From assembly GCA_964362625.1 (NCBI GenBank), contig CAYIFA010000001.1:1-64000 (forward strand): a stretch of DNA of 64,000 nucleotides, given 5' to 3'. The notes beneath the pieces are model-generated. The model did not search any database. It was given only the letters and a program-made list of their open reading frames with translations, and was not told the DNA's origin. Both the position numbers and the translations under genes were made by a program. This document shows positions 33,916-42,656 of this stretch, in pieces. Source of the DNA: CAYIFA01 sp964362625. GTDB lineage: Bacteria; Patescibacteriota; Minisyncoccia; 1-14-0-10-42-19. The first letter of the stretch is position 1. Every line of letters starts with the position of its first letter.

Positions 33916-34926
33916 ATGAACATATTCATCGACGAGCAACTTGAACATTACTTTGCCCGCTACCCGCTTACCTTAATAGACGTCGGCGCAAGCGGCGGAC
34001 TCCAAGAAAATTGGCGCGAGGCCGAACGATTTCTTAAAGTAATCGGCTTTGAGCCCGACTCCCGCTCCAAAGCCATGGGGCCAAAAACTTCCGGAAACAT
34101 CAACTTGGAATGCGGGCTCCACAATAAAAAAACAGCTGTTGATTTTTATCTGACTCGTTCAAAAACAAAATCATCATTCTTTAAGCCGAATTTTGATTTT
34201 CTTTCCAAGTTTCCTAAATCCGATTTCTATGAAATAGTGGGCAAGCGAAGAATAGAATGCGACACGCTTGATAATCAATTGCGCGGGCATAGTATCCAGG
34301 ATGTTGATTTCATAAAAATAGATACGCAGGGCAGCGAATTATTTATTTTGGAAGGCGCAGAAAACCTGCTCGCTGGCCCGATTTTCGGGATAGAAGTTGA
34401 AGTGGAATTTGCATCAATGTACGAAAACCAGCCGCTTTTTGCCGAAGTCGATTTGTTTTTAAAAAAGCACGGATTCCAACTTTTTGATCTCGCGCCTTGT
34501 TACTGGAAGCGCAAAGGCGGGCGGGCGTTAGGCGGTCCGCAAGGACAATTGATTTATGCCGACGCGCTATATTTTAAAAATGACGCGGCCTTCAATAGTT
34601 TCATCGGCCATCTTACGCCGGATGAACTAAAGAGATCTAAAGTTTTACGCGCGCTTTCCGTATGCTTGCTTTATGGCTATTTTGATTACGCTGTGGAACT
34701 TTTTGAAGCGAATAAAAAAATATTCGGCAAAACTGAATCCGAATTAATTGAATCGCGGATTAAAAATGCCGGTCAAAAATACGGCAAAAACTTGAAATTC
34801 CGCGGCCAGGAAGCGCTCGCGCGCGCGCTCTACAAATTATGGAAAATCTTCACGCCCAAAGATTATGGTTGGAGACGTTTCAGATATAAACCGGGCAATC
34901 GCGCGAGCGACTTCATTTCGCAGTGA
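33916..34926 (+). CDS. FkbM-family methyltransferase
   Basis: A 336-residue SAM-dependent O-methyltransferase. The SAM motif is LIDVGASGGLQENW, followed by VIGFEPDSRS and DFIKIDTQGSELFILEGAENL, a clear FkbM pattern. The C-terminal 100 residues (DELKRSKVLRALSVCLLYGY onward) extend beyond the family core and are basic. The ATG at 33916 gives the natural start; an upstream frame overlaps the oxygenase gene. No terminator is seen before the convergent GT2 gene, whose stop lies 11 nt away. Confidence 0.87.
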   Translation: MNIFIDEQLEHYFARYPLTLIDVGASGGLQENWREAERFLKVIGFEPDSRSKAMGPKTSGNINLECGLHNKKTAVDFYLTRSKTKSSFFKPNFDFLSKFPKSDFYEIVGKRRIECDTLDNQLRGHSIQDVDFIKIDTQGSELFILEGAENLLAGPIFGIEVEVEFASMYENQPLFAEVDLFLKKHGFQLFDLAPCYWKRKGGRALGGPQGQLIYADALYFKNDAAFNSFIGHLTPDELKRSKVLRALSVCLLYGYFDYAVELFEANKKIFGKTESELIESRIKNAGQKYGKNLKFRGQEALARALYKLWKIFTPKDYGWRRFRYKPGNRASDFISQ

Positions 34927-34937
34927 TTCGAAAAAAT

Positions 34938-35819
34938 TTAACTAAATCCGCCGTCCCAAATATATTCTATCTTTTTTCTTTTCCTGGCCGAGGAAGCAAA
35001 AATTCTTATTTTCAAAAATTTATGAATGCGTTTATAGACGCGCCGGAATGAACCTTCTCTTAAAAAAACTCTCAGACGATAACGCAGATAAAAAATCCTC
35101 GAACAGTATTCGCGAGCGATTCGCAACCTGGCCAATTGATGTTGCCTTCTTCTGGTATTAATAATGCTATGCGGGTAAATCGCGTGCTCAAATAAGTAGA
35201 TTCGGCAAAATCGCACTCGGCCGCCTTGATAGATAACTCTCGCGACAAAATCACCGTCCGCGGCCACTGAATTGCATAGTCCGAACTTGGCAAAGGTTTT
35301 TTGGCGGTAAACAAATCCCATGCCGCAGGCGTTATATCTAAACACGTCTTCCGGGCTCGACCCGTAATTAGTGCCGGGCGGCAGCCAATATGGGAGTTTT
35401 TTGGTGCCATATTTGCGCATTCCGCCGCACACCAACAAATCAATTTCCGAATACCGGTTCAAAACCTCAATTGCTTTTTCAATGCCTTCACGGTAAACAA
35501 TGTCGTCATCAGACATAAGATAAATGTATCTCCCCCGGGCCAGCATAATTCCTTTATTGGACGCCTCATATGCGTTGCCATCCGGCTCAGATACAAAAAC
35601 GTTAACCAGATTTCCGAAGCTCTTAACTATTTCCAAAGTATTATCATTTGAGCCGCCGTCAATAAGCAATAGTTCGTCATCCGGACCAATAAGCTCTTTT
35701 GCGCGCTCAAGCGCGCTTTCCAGAAATCCTGCCCGGTTTTTTGTAGCCAAGACATACGAAACCCGCTTGGAATGCGCGGCATCGAAACTATAAGCACTAT
35801 TTTTATCAGTATTAATCAT
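34938..35819 (-). CDS. Family 2 glycosyltransferase
   Basis: A 293-residue GT-A enzyme. The start region is VSYVLATKNRAGFLESALER, followed by DDELLLIDGGSNDNTLEIV and the donor/metal motif YIYLMSDDDIVYREGI. GMGFVYRQKTFAKFG is the acceptor-side motif. The C-terminus is very basic and may touch the membrane surface, but no transmembrane helix is evident. The ATG overlaps the upstream stop as ATGA, which fixes the start. Confidence 0.88.
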   Translation of the reverse strand: MINTDKNSAYSFDAAHSKRVSYVLATKNRAGFLESALERAKELIGPDDELLLIDGGSNDNTLEIVKSFGNLVNVFVSEPDGNAYEASNKGIMLARGRYIYLMSDDDIVYREGIEKAIEVLNRYSEIDLLVCGGMRKYGTKKLPYWLPPGTNYGSSPEDVFRYNACGMGFVYRQKTFAKFGLCNSVAADGDFVARVIYQGGRVRFCRIYLFEHAIYPHSIINTRRRQHQLARLRIAREYCSRIFYLRYRLRVFLREGSFRRVYKRIHKFLKIRIFASSARKRKKIEYIWDGGFS

Positions 35820-36580
35820 TTTCCGGGCCAAGTTCCGATAAATCCTTGCGAAGCGGTTAAAATGCCTTCGTTTTTATACGAGCGCACTTCGTCCCTCCGA
35901 GTCTTGCTGAATTTCCGATAAATTCCCCACTTTTTTGCCCCCCAGCCGCGAGTCCACAACCGCATCATAAGCGGGTGGTCAAATTTCCTGCCGTAAGTTT
36001 GCCACAAGCTTGAATTCTTTTTGACAATCTCGTTCAAAAATACATTGTCGGCGTAAATAACGAATCCGCCCTTTTCAATAATTCGCAGGGTCATATCGGT
36101 CTCTCCGTGGCTCGAAACAAAACGGTTGTCCAGTCCTCCCAAATTCCGCCATACGCTTTTCTTATATATACCGCAAAGATATGGCATCAGCGGAGAGCCT
36201 TGGTCATCACGGATGAAACGATTTTCTCTTTCCCTATCCCTATGCTTTTTATAAATTAACGAACCAATAGCTAAATCGCTTTTCGCGCCCAACATCGCCG
36301 CGTATAATTTATCAAGCGCATGTTCGCTATAAACAATATCATCAACTGTTGGCATTATATATTCGCCTTTAACAAGGCGGCTGGCCGCCTCTAGACATTG
36401 CTGCGGCTTGACATCGCTATACACATACTTAAAATTTTCGGGAAGACTAAAGGTCGGTTTTTCCGGTCCGACAAAAATTAGCTCAAATGGAACTTCGTTT
36501 GACTTCAGCATTTCATAATAAGCCAGCCACAACTTAGTTCTTTTCGCCGGACCAATTAAACTTATGATCGGGTCCGGCAT
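35816..36580 (-). CDS. Glycosyltransferase of the GT2-like (GT-A) fold
   Basis: A 254-residue protein: MPDPIISLIGPAKRTKLWLA at the start, FELIFVGPEKPTF, then GEYIMPTVDDIVYSEHALDK with the VDD motif in the place of DXD, and GIYKKSVWRNLGGLDNRFVS with HGETDMTLRI, typical of GT2. The two GT2 genes are coupled and probably act in sequence on the same polymer. A terminator from the upstream gene separates it from 36700-37674. Confidence 0.82.
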   Translation of the reverse strand: MPDPIISLIGPAKRTKLWLAYYEMLKSNEVPFELIFVGPEKPTFSLPENFKYVYSDVKPQQCLEAASRLVKGEYIMPTVDDIVYSEHALDKLYAAMLGAKSDLAIGSLIYKKHRDRERENRFIRDDQGSPLMPYLCGIYKKSVWRNLGGLDNRFVSSHGETDMTLRIIEKGGFVIYADNVFLNEIVKKNSSLWQTYGRKFDHPLMMRLWTRGWGAKKWGIYRKFSKTRRDEVRSYKNEGILTASQGFIGTWPGK

Positions 36581-36652
36581 ACAAGATATCCAGTATATTT
36601 ATAAATCATAGTACTTATTTTTATACCACGTAAAACCAAGAATTCCAACATT

Positions 36653-36680
36653 AAAAAAGACAGAGCAAGCTTGCTCTGTC
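36653..36680 (-). terminator. Terminator after the epimerase gene at 36700
   Basis: A perfect 11-bp self-complementary stem (GACAGAGCAAG and its complement) is followed by six Ts on the minus strand. Confidence 0.85.
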
Positions 36681-36699
36681 TTTGTGCCCTTTGCTTTAA

Positions 36700-37674
36700 T
36701 TAAACATTTTTACGCCGATGATACCAAGCTATGGTTCGTTTTAGACCTTCCTTTAGTGTTGTTTCGGCTCTAAAGCCAATCAATCGTTCTGCTTTCGCGG
36801 TATCAATCAGACGTTTCGGGATCATTGTCGGTTTTGATTCGTAAAAAATCAGCCGAGGCCCGTAACCTTCGATTTCAAAAGCCAAACGCAATACATCTTT
36901 GACCGTAACCGGAACGCCAGTCGCGATATTGATCGGCTCGAAAGTCCCCAATTTCTCCATAGCCAGAAGCATGCCGCGAACAAAATCACTGATATAAAGC
37001 AAATCCTTAATATCGTTACCGTCGCCCCAAACTTCAATTGGATTGTGGCGTTCAATTACTTTGCGGATATTGGCCGCCACCATATGCGAAGTTGCCCACT
37101 CAAAATCATCATATTCGCCATAGAGATTAGCCGGACGCACTACTACCACCGGCATGGGATTTTTGATTTTCCCTGCGTACATCTCGCACATTACTTCGCT
37201 AAACTGCTTCATCCAGCCGGCAAAAAAGTATTTTGAAAACAAATTGCCATACTCCATTTCATCTTCTTTGACCGGATGATCGGCTACAGGATAGACGGCA
37301 CTGGAAGAAATGAACAGAAACTTCTTGACCGCGGCCTGATGGGCCGCTTCCAGCATCAAAGAATTCATGATTACGTTTGGCGTAACGTGCACAAGCGGCG
37401 TCTTTTCCATAACTGCCGCGCCAGAAGTGTTGGCCGCGCACATAAAGACATAATCCATGCTCCGGACAATGCGTCTTGCATGATTGCCATTGGTAAGGTC
37501 GGCGAATATGTAATCAACCCCCTCATTTGTGTACTGCGGAAGTTTTTTGTGGTAAGTCGCCCGCACTTCCGCCCCCAATTCAACCAATCTAATAATCAGA
37601 TTTGTTCCGACAAACCCGGCACCACCAGTAACCAAAACCTTTTTACCGCGGAAAAAATCGCCCATCTTATTCAT
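36700..37674 (-). CDS. NAD-dependent sugar epimerase-like protein lacking the catalytic Tyr
   Basis: A 324-residue extended SDR with VLVTGGAGFVGTNLIIRLVE, ISSSAVYPVAD and NLYGEYDDFEWATSH. Where extended SDRs have YxxxK, it reads AGWMK, with Ala in place of Tyr. GWxK recurs in three other paralogous genes of the window. The coenzyme site and Lys remain. Best relatives in feel are GDP-fucose synthase-type epimerases. The ATG has a GGGGG Shine-Dalgarno and overlaps the upstream cupin gene by 8 nt. Confidence 0.8.
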   Translation of the reverse strand: MNKMGDFFRGKKVLVTGGAGFVGTNLIIRLVELGAEVRATYHKKLPQYTNEGVDYIFADLTNGNHARRIVRSMDYVFMCAANTSGAAVMEKTPLVHVTPNVIMNSLMLEAAHQAAVKKFLFISSSAVYPVADHPVKEDEMEYGNLFSKYFFAGWMKQFSEVMCEMYAGKIKNPMPVVVVRPANLYGEYDDFEWATSHMVAANIRKVIERHNPIEVWGDGNDIKDLLYISDFVRGMLLAMEKLGTFEPINIATGVPVTVKDVLRLAFEIEGYGPRLIFYESKPTMIPKRLIDTAKAERLIGFRAETTLKEGLKRTIAWYHRRKNV

Positions 37675-38203
37675 CTACTGACCCCCTTTCGTCTCTCATC
37701 GACACTATCGGGTTTTTGACCGGCCACCACACGTTAAAGCGCGAATCGTTATATCTGACGGTAAACTGTCTGGCCATTCCCTGATACACGCAGGATTGCT
37801 TGTAGTGGAAAATTGCATCTTCGCTCATCACCACATAAGCATGGCCGTGTTTAGGTGGAATCAAAACTTGCATTTTGTTCTCGGCGCTCGGAACAAAGCT
37901 CTGCCACTGACCAAACTGGTCTGAATCCGAATCGTAATTCAACACCACTATATAAAACTTGCCCTTAAGGCAAGTCACCAGTTTCCAGGTTCGGTCATCG
38001 CCATGAAAACCACGCAAAACGTATTTGGATGATTTGGCAACGTTGTCTTCCAGAAATTCAAGCTCAAAACCAGTTTCTTGTCTGATAACATCGGTATAAA
38101 CCTTCTTGTTATACAACTCCTCATATGTGCCGCGATGATCCTCAAAAGCGAAGTGTTTAAAGACCAAAACGTTTTTTAGTTTTGTCCTTTCAACCGAAAC
38201 CAT
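37667..38203 (-). CDS. dTDP-4-dehydrorhamnose 3,5-epimerase-like cupin (RmlC family)
   Basis: A 178-residue protein with the RmlC layout: FEDHRGTYEELYNK, NVAKSSKYVLRGFHGDD (with the family RG-H element), KLVTCLKGKFYIVVLNYDSD, QVLIPPKHGHAYVVMSEDAI. His and Asp at the usual catalytic places are plausible. The ATG at 38203 is chosen because AGGAGG lies 6 nt before it; the upstream in-frame stretch is hydrophobic noise with no ribosome-binding site. It is coupled to the epimerase-like gene, which likely shares its substrate. Confidence 0.85.
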   Translation of the reverse strand: MVSVERTKLKNVLVFKHFAFEDHRGTYEELYNKKVYTDVIRQETGFELEFLEDNVAKSSKYVLRGFHGDDRTWKLVTCLKGKFYIVVLNYDSDSDQFGQWQSFVPSAENKMQVLIPPKHGHAYVVMSEDAIFHYKQSCVYQGMARQFTVRYNDSRFNVWWPVKNPIVSMRDERGSVDE

Positions 38204-38324
38204 ACAGTCCTCCTGCCTTTGAGTGGTTTTTATGTCAAGGACCTTCAGACTTAAGGAAAATGATAGCAAAACCAAAAAAAAAGTCCAGAACGCAAGCACC
38301 ATCACAGGTTCCCGTATCAATGTA

Positions 38325-38345
38325 TTGACGTTCCGGGAACGTCAA
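38325..38345. promoter_or_regulatory. Perfect 21-bp palindrome upstream of the RmlC-like gene
   Basis: The arms TTGACGTTCC and GGAACGTCAA flank a single central G. Each arm contains a -35-like TTGACG. It lies about 120 bp before the RmlC-like ATG, in the 198-bp gap. It could be an operator or a transcription-factor site. Confidence 0.45.
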
Positions 38346-38363
38346 AATGCCATAAATCTTGGC

Positions 38364-38395
38364 AAAAAAAACCCGCTTCGCACATAGCGAAGCGG
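38364..38395 (-). terminator. Terminator after the epimerase-like gene at 38402
   Basis: A 9-bp stem CCGCTTCGC/GCGAAGCGG with a 5-nt loop is followed by GTTTTTTTT on the minus strand. Confidence 0.87.
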
Positions 38396-38401
38396 TTCGG
38401 T

Positions 38402-39370
38402 TCATTTGTAAGGATTAAATCTCGTTTCTTTTTTATTCCGGTTATCTTTATACCATTCGACGGTCATCCGTATGCCATCATTTAATGAAACGCGCGGGAA
38501 AAACCCATAAGAACTTATCCGTCTGGTATCAAGTATGCGCTTACGATCTCCTGACGGCTTAGAAGTATCTGAGGCCACCGCCGGTTTGGCTTTTGCATAT
38601 TCAATAATCAAGTTAAGCAATTCCAGAATTTTAACACCGTGCCCGCTACCAATGTTTACCGGTTCGTATATTTCGCTTTCAGCCGCAAAAAGCATTCCTC
38701 TGGCCACGTCTTCGGAATAAATAAAGTCGCGCTCTTGCATGCCGTCGCCGCTCAAAATTACAGCGTTCTCTCCGTCGCAAATTCTGCGTATGAGCGACGG
38801 AATAACCATCGCGCCCGCTGACCAAAAATCATCATAAGGGCCGTAGGTATTCGCCGGACGCACAATCGAGGTCTTGAAGCCGTATTCAATACGATAAGCT
38901 TCGGCCTGCATTTCACCAGTCAATTTTGCCCATCCGGGGAACAAATCATTTGACGACGGCAACGCCTTACGGGCGTTATCTTCGTAAAAAACTTCAGCTG
39001 ACGGATATACCCCGATAGAACTCGCGAGAAGATATCCTTTAACGCCGGCCTCGCGCGCGGCGCGCAAAAGATTTACGTCCAGAAGAATATTGGAATCTAG
39101 GAGCGTTGCGGGCCGGGTCTTGGCCATCACCGGCGAACCCTTAACGCAAAGCAGATTAAAAACATAATCCATGGTGCTACAAGCCCACAAGCAATTCCGA
39201 TAATCAAGCAAATCAAGGTTATGAAAAATGCATCCAGGATGCGCGCGCGACTTATGGTCTAAGGAAACCGCAAAAACCTGCGCCTCTTTAGCAATAAGCA
39301 TTTCGACCAGCGGAATTCCAATAAGCCCGGTCCCGCCAGCGACTAAAACTCTTTTCCCGCTAAAGTCCAT
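38402..39370 (-). CDS. NAD-dependent sugar epimerase-like protein lacking the catalytic Tyr (paralogue)
   Basis: A 322-residue extended SDR: VLVAGGTGLIGIPLVEMLI, LASSIGVYPSAEV, ANTYGPYDDFWSAGAMV. The catalytic position reads PGWAK instead of YxxxK. It is closely related to the protein at 50527-51513, sharing VKGSPVMAKT and ARGMLF. The ATG overlaps the stop of the radical SAM gene upstream as TAATG. Its partner is therefore a radical SAM enzyme, implying action on the same carbohydrate. Confidence 0.8.
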   Translation of the reverse strand: MDFSGKRVLVAGGTGLIGIPLVEMLIAKEAQVFAVSLDHKSRAHPGCIFHNLDLLDYRNCLWACSTMDYVFNLLCVKGSPVMAKTRPATLLDSNILLDVNLLRAAREAGVKGYLLASSIGVYPSAEVFYEDNARKALPSSNDLFPGWAKLTGEMQAEAYRIEYGFKTSIVRPANTYGPYDDFWSAGAMVIPSLIRRICDGENAVILSGDGMQERDFIYSEDVARGMLFAAESEIYEPVNIGSGHGVKILELLNLIIEYAKAKPAVASDTSKPSGDRKRILDTRRISSYGFFPRVSLNDGIRMTVEWYKDNRNKKETRFNPYK

Positions 39371-41433
39371 TAGAAATGCCCTCCTATCTCCGAACCCATC
39401 GGTTGATTGCCGTAAAGATAGGCGCCGCGCTTATTGCCATACCAAACTACATAACGAAACCAATCTTCCCAACTCCACCATTTTTGCGAAGCGCGATCAA
39501 TGCTGTAACGAAAACTGCCTTTCTCGAGCTCAACCTCTCGCATTGCGCGCTTACCCTGATAGAATTCGCGGAGATTGTAAGAACTCTCAAACACCAAATC
39601 TTTATCGCAAAAAGGCAGTTTAACAAGAGCGCGATTGAAACCGATGGCTTCCTTAAGCAGCTGCGGGTCAACCACCAGCGGTCGTGAAGCAAAAAAACGA
39701 AAGAGCGCATTCTTGGCTTCAACATAGAACTGATCAAGTTTGCCTTCCCGGCAAAGTTTAATGAAGATAAACTCATCCGGCGGCCAATAGATATTCAGCC
39801 ATTCCTTAGACGGACATTGCTCAATCCCGCCCTGCTGGATGCTTTTGGCTTTGTCGGTAAAAAATGACCCGATTTCAGAGAGTATCGGAAACTCGGTTAA
39901 ATCACCTTCGGTAAATACTTCTATTAAATCGCGGTAGCTCGCTAGGGTCGTTTCGGCGAGGATGATTAATGGAATCTGAAATATCTTGTCAAAATGCAAG
40001 AGTGATGTTGTCCAACAAAATACCCGGGTGCGTACCCAATCTTCTCTGGACATCGATTTTGTTTCAATGACAATATCTTCCGTCTCTGGTATTCCGCCCG
40101 GATCTTCATCAATTACGCCGTGATAAATTACTGATTCTACTTCCACGGTTTTCAAACCGTATTTCTCAATGTATTCCGGTTCAGCCATTGGAGCATTAGG
40201 CATCATGGATAGATTGCCGAACTGAATACGATTATGCTGGCCTTCCTTGATAGTGAGGGCGATGCCGTCAGCAAACGAATCATATGTCTCTTTGGATAAT
40301 GCAATGATCATGTCGCTATATGTTTCTATATTGGCCTCAACAAATCGTCGGTTAAGATTTATGAAGTCAATGGAAGAAATATTTTCACGGTCGATGGCCT
40401 TAAGGACTTCGGGGCTCCGCGATTGAAACGCGAGAGTCACGCCCTTATTCAATCCAGCGTCAGCCAAAATTTTTTGCGCTTGAAAAATCCGTTCTTCGGC
40501 GTTTTTGGCGTTTTGCACCGAAAGCGCGTGCGGATAGCCATACTTGGCTTTCACTTCCGCCGCTTTGCGCGCGATGTCTACATCTCTGGGGAAAATGCCG
40601 AAGTTAGCGTCACAGCAAAAAATGAATTCAATTTTGCGTTCGGCAAACCATTCCAACTCCTTATAGAGCGTATCCAATTCAAACCGCATTACTTTGCTCT
40701 TGGTGTTTGAACCCCAATCGCAAAAAGTGCAGGAGAAAGGACAGCCGCGGTTAGTCTCCCACATAGCGAGCCACTTCTCGTTTTCGTTTTCCCGCATCAA
40801 AGCATCGAGTGCCCCATTTAGATAAGGCGACGGCATGCTAGTCAAGGACCGCATACGCCCCATCCATTCGGTCTGCCGGTATACTCCACTTTCAGCGATA
40901 AAACTTGTTGAAGGAATTAGATCCCAGTGGCCTCGCCCGAAAAAAGCTTTTTCCAGAATATGCACAAAAACCTGCTCTCCCTCATTGTGACAGCAAATAT
41001 CAACAAACGGGTTTTCACGGAGGAACTTTTCGGAGCGGTCAGGAACTTCCGGTCCTCCGAAAACAGTAATAATATCGGGTTTTTTTCTTTTAAGCCGGCG
41101 CGCGATTTCCCGCGAAAGGTTTTTATTCCAGCAATATAAACTGAAGCCGACCAGATCAGAATCTTCCAGCTTCTCCACCGCTTCATCTACCGGCATACGC
41201 TTGTAAATCGGCGGCGCGAAAGTGTAACATTCGGGCCGCGCGAGATTGTGTTCGGCATAAACCTGCAAATCCGCCACCGAAAGCGGCAGATAACTTTCTC
41301 CGGAAAAGCTGTTGTTGATTTGCACCAAACCGATATTCATCGCGCGGCTTGGCGCAAAAATCAAATTTTCGGTTTTTTCTGATCCCTTAAACTGGCTCTG
41401 CGGGCTGATGACCGGTAAAACTTGACTGACCAT
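39370..41433 (-). CDS. B12-binding radical SAM enzyme
   Basis: A 687-residue protein. The N-terminal third (about 30-165) resembles a cobalamin-binding Rossmann domain (LVGFSLYCWNKNLSREIARR, ITVFGGPEVPDRSEKFL). The radical SAM cluster is Cys231, Cys235, Cys238 (RGCPFSCTFCDWG), and LSVQNAKNAEERIFQAQ lies further in the barrel. The C-terminal 250 residues have no recognised domain. Such enzymes methylate or rearrange unactivated carbons. AAGGAGA precedes the ATG. It is co-transcribed with the epimerase-like gene. Confidence 0.88.
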   Translation of the reverse strand: MVSQVLPVISPQSQFKGSEKTENLIFAPSRAMNIGLVQINNSFSGESYLPLSVADLQVYAEHNLARPECYTFAPPIYKRMPVDEAVEKLEDSDLVGFSLYCWNKNLSREIARRLKRKKPDIITVFGGPEVPDRSEKFLRENPFVDICCHNEGEQVFVHILEKAFFGRGHWDLIPSTSFIAESGVYRQTEWMGRMRSLTSMPSPYLNGALDALMRENENEKWLAMWETNRGCPFSCTFCDWGSNTKSKVMRFELDTLYKELEWFAERKIEFIFCCDANFGIFPRDVDIARKAAEVKAKYGYPHALSVQNAKNAEERIFQAQKILADAGLNKGVTLAFQSRSPEVLKAIDRENISSIDFINLNRRFVEANIETYSDMIIALSKETYDSFADGIALTIKEGQHNRIQFGNLSMMPNAPMAEPEYIEKYGLKTVEVESVIYHGVIDEDPGGIPETEDIVIETKSMSREDWVRTRVFCWTTSLLHFDKIFQIPLIILAETTLASYRDLIEVFTEGDLTEFPILSEIGSFFTDKAKSIQQGGIEQCPSKEWLNIYWPPDEFIFIKLCREGKLDQFYVEAKNALFRFFASRPLVVDPQLLKEAIGFNRALVKLPFCDKDLVFESSYNLREFYQGKRAMREVELEKGSFRYSIDRASQKWWSWEDWFRYVVWYGNKRGAYLYGNQPMGSEIGGHF

Positions 41434-41470
41434 TATTTAGTCTCCTTAATTTGTGGCGACTTTCGAATAG

Positions 41471-41500
41471 TTTTTATCAGCGAACTTGTTTCTATGTCAA
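41471..41500 (-). promoter_or_regulatory. Promoter of the radical SAM-epimerase operon
   Basis: TTGACA, an 18-bp spacer and TAAAAA lie about 37 bp before the ATG; the leader carries AAGGAGA. Confidence 0.5.
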
Positions 41501-41562
41501 TCCTTACATTTTTTTAGCTGCTTAGTCAAATGCCGCTAAATCGGTAACGCGTATCGGGGCCA

Positions 41563-41590
41563 AATAAAAAGCCGGCGTAGAATACGCCGG
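41563..41590 (-). terminator. Terminator after the methyltransferase gene
   Basis: A perfect 8-bp stem CCGGCGTA/TACGCCGG with a 3-nt loop is followed by CTTTTTATTT on the minus strand. Confidence 0.87.
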
Positions 41591-41604
41591 ACCTGAGCCA
41601 ACCT

Positions 41605-42555
41605 TCACCGATTGACTTTTTTGGGCCTCCAAACAACATAGGAGTGCGCGTCGTGATATAATCCTCCGCATTCAACCTTATGCGCCTTAATTATTTCAAT
41701 CTTACCTTCGGCTTCAAGAGCGTAAAGGCGCGTTAGATATCCGCGCAAATAACTTCTGCGTAGATTATGCTTTAGCGCCAAATAATCGCTTAGATTGTTG
41801 GGACGGCAAAACTCCAGAAAAGCATCCACATGCACAAAAATAGCCGGGGACTTCTGCAGACTAAATTGCAGAAATTTCTCAAACCTCTCCCCCAACTGCT
41901 CAAGTGACCATATGGCTAAAAATGCGCTATTGGGTCCGACGGCTAAATCATCATCCGGGACAAACATATCAAACAGCTGGCCGGTAATTTTGTAACCGCG
42001 CTTTTCGGCAAGCAGACGGATTATTTCAAGAGGAGGGCTAACCCATTCTAAACCATGGAGCTTTTTATCGGGATACATCCGCGCCAACTCAACTAAATTA
42101 TAAGCTGGCCCGCAGCCAAATTCAAAAATGTGTTCTGCGCCGGATAAATATTCTTTAAAGAGCCAAGCGCGTAAAACAGTAAATAAGTTAAGCTCAAAAT
42201 TAGGATCTTGCGGCATGACATAATCGCCGAACAAACGCACTGGCTGATTCGGTCTTATGTATTTTGGGATCAACTCATGAACATCAAAACCGCCGGCCGT
42301 AAAACTATCGAGGTTTTCTTGCCAGCCTTTTTCCCAACGGCCCACAGCGTTTGGACCGGACAAACCCAAATCCGAAGAATCAATTTTGTCAAGAATTTGG
42401 ATAATGATTTTGTCGCGCTCGCCTGCTGTCAAATTACGATACGAAAAGTCAAACCGAAAATCCGCGAGGTGTTCCGCAGCTTCGGCGATCGATATGCCAA
42501 GCAACCGAGAGAAACCAGCTGGTTCTAGCTGAAGCGGAAAACCGAAATCCATCAT
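41605..42555 (-). CDS. SAM-dependent methyltransferase of unknown substrate
   Basis: A 316-residue protein with a class I SAM motif, HIFEFGCGPAYNLVELARMY, followed by LHGLEWVSPPLEII. The domain begins at about residue 140, preceded by an N-terminal region (FRFDFSYRNLTAGERDKI) I do not recognise. MMDFGFPLQ is taken as the start because GGGAGG lies just before it; the longer frame upstream has none. It follows the E1-alpha/E1-beta pair but is separated from it by a terminator. Methylation of a sugar or a small acid would fit. Confidence 0.75.
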   Translation of the reverse strand: MMDFGFPLQLEPAGFSRLLGISIAEAAEHLADFRFDFSYRNLTAGERDKIIIQILDKIDSSDLGLSGPNAVGRWEKGWQENLDSFTAGGFDVHELIPKYIRPNQPVRLFGDYVMPQDPNFELNLFTVLRAWLFKEYLSGAEHIFEFGCGPAYNLVELARMYPDKKLHGLEWVSPPLEIIRLLAEKRGYKITGQLFDMFVPDDDLAVGPNSAFLAIWSLEQLGERFEKFLQFSLQKSPAIFVHVDAFLEFCRPNNLSDYLALKHNLRRSYLRGYLTRLYALEAEGKIEIIKAHKVECGGLYHDAHSYVVWRPKKVNR

Positions 42556-42623
42556 TAGCCTCCCACGGAATGTCAATATGCTTATGCTATTTATAATGGT
42601 ACGTAAAAATCTAATCCTGTCAA

Positions 42624-42649
42624 CAAAAACCTCCGGCCGAAACCGGAGG
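42624..42649 (-). terminator. Terminator after E1-beta
   Basis: A 7-bp stem CCTCCGG/CCGGAGG with a 6-nt loop is followed on the minus strand by TTTTTG and then TTGACA, a potential -35. Confidence 0.83.
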
Positions 42650-42656
42650 CAAGAGA

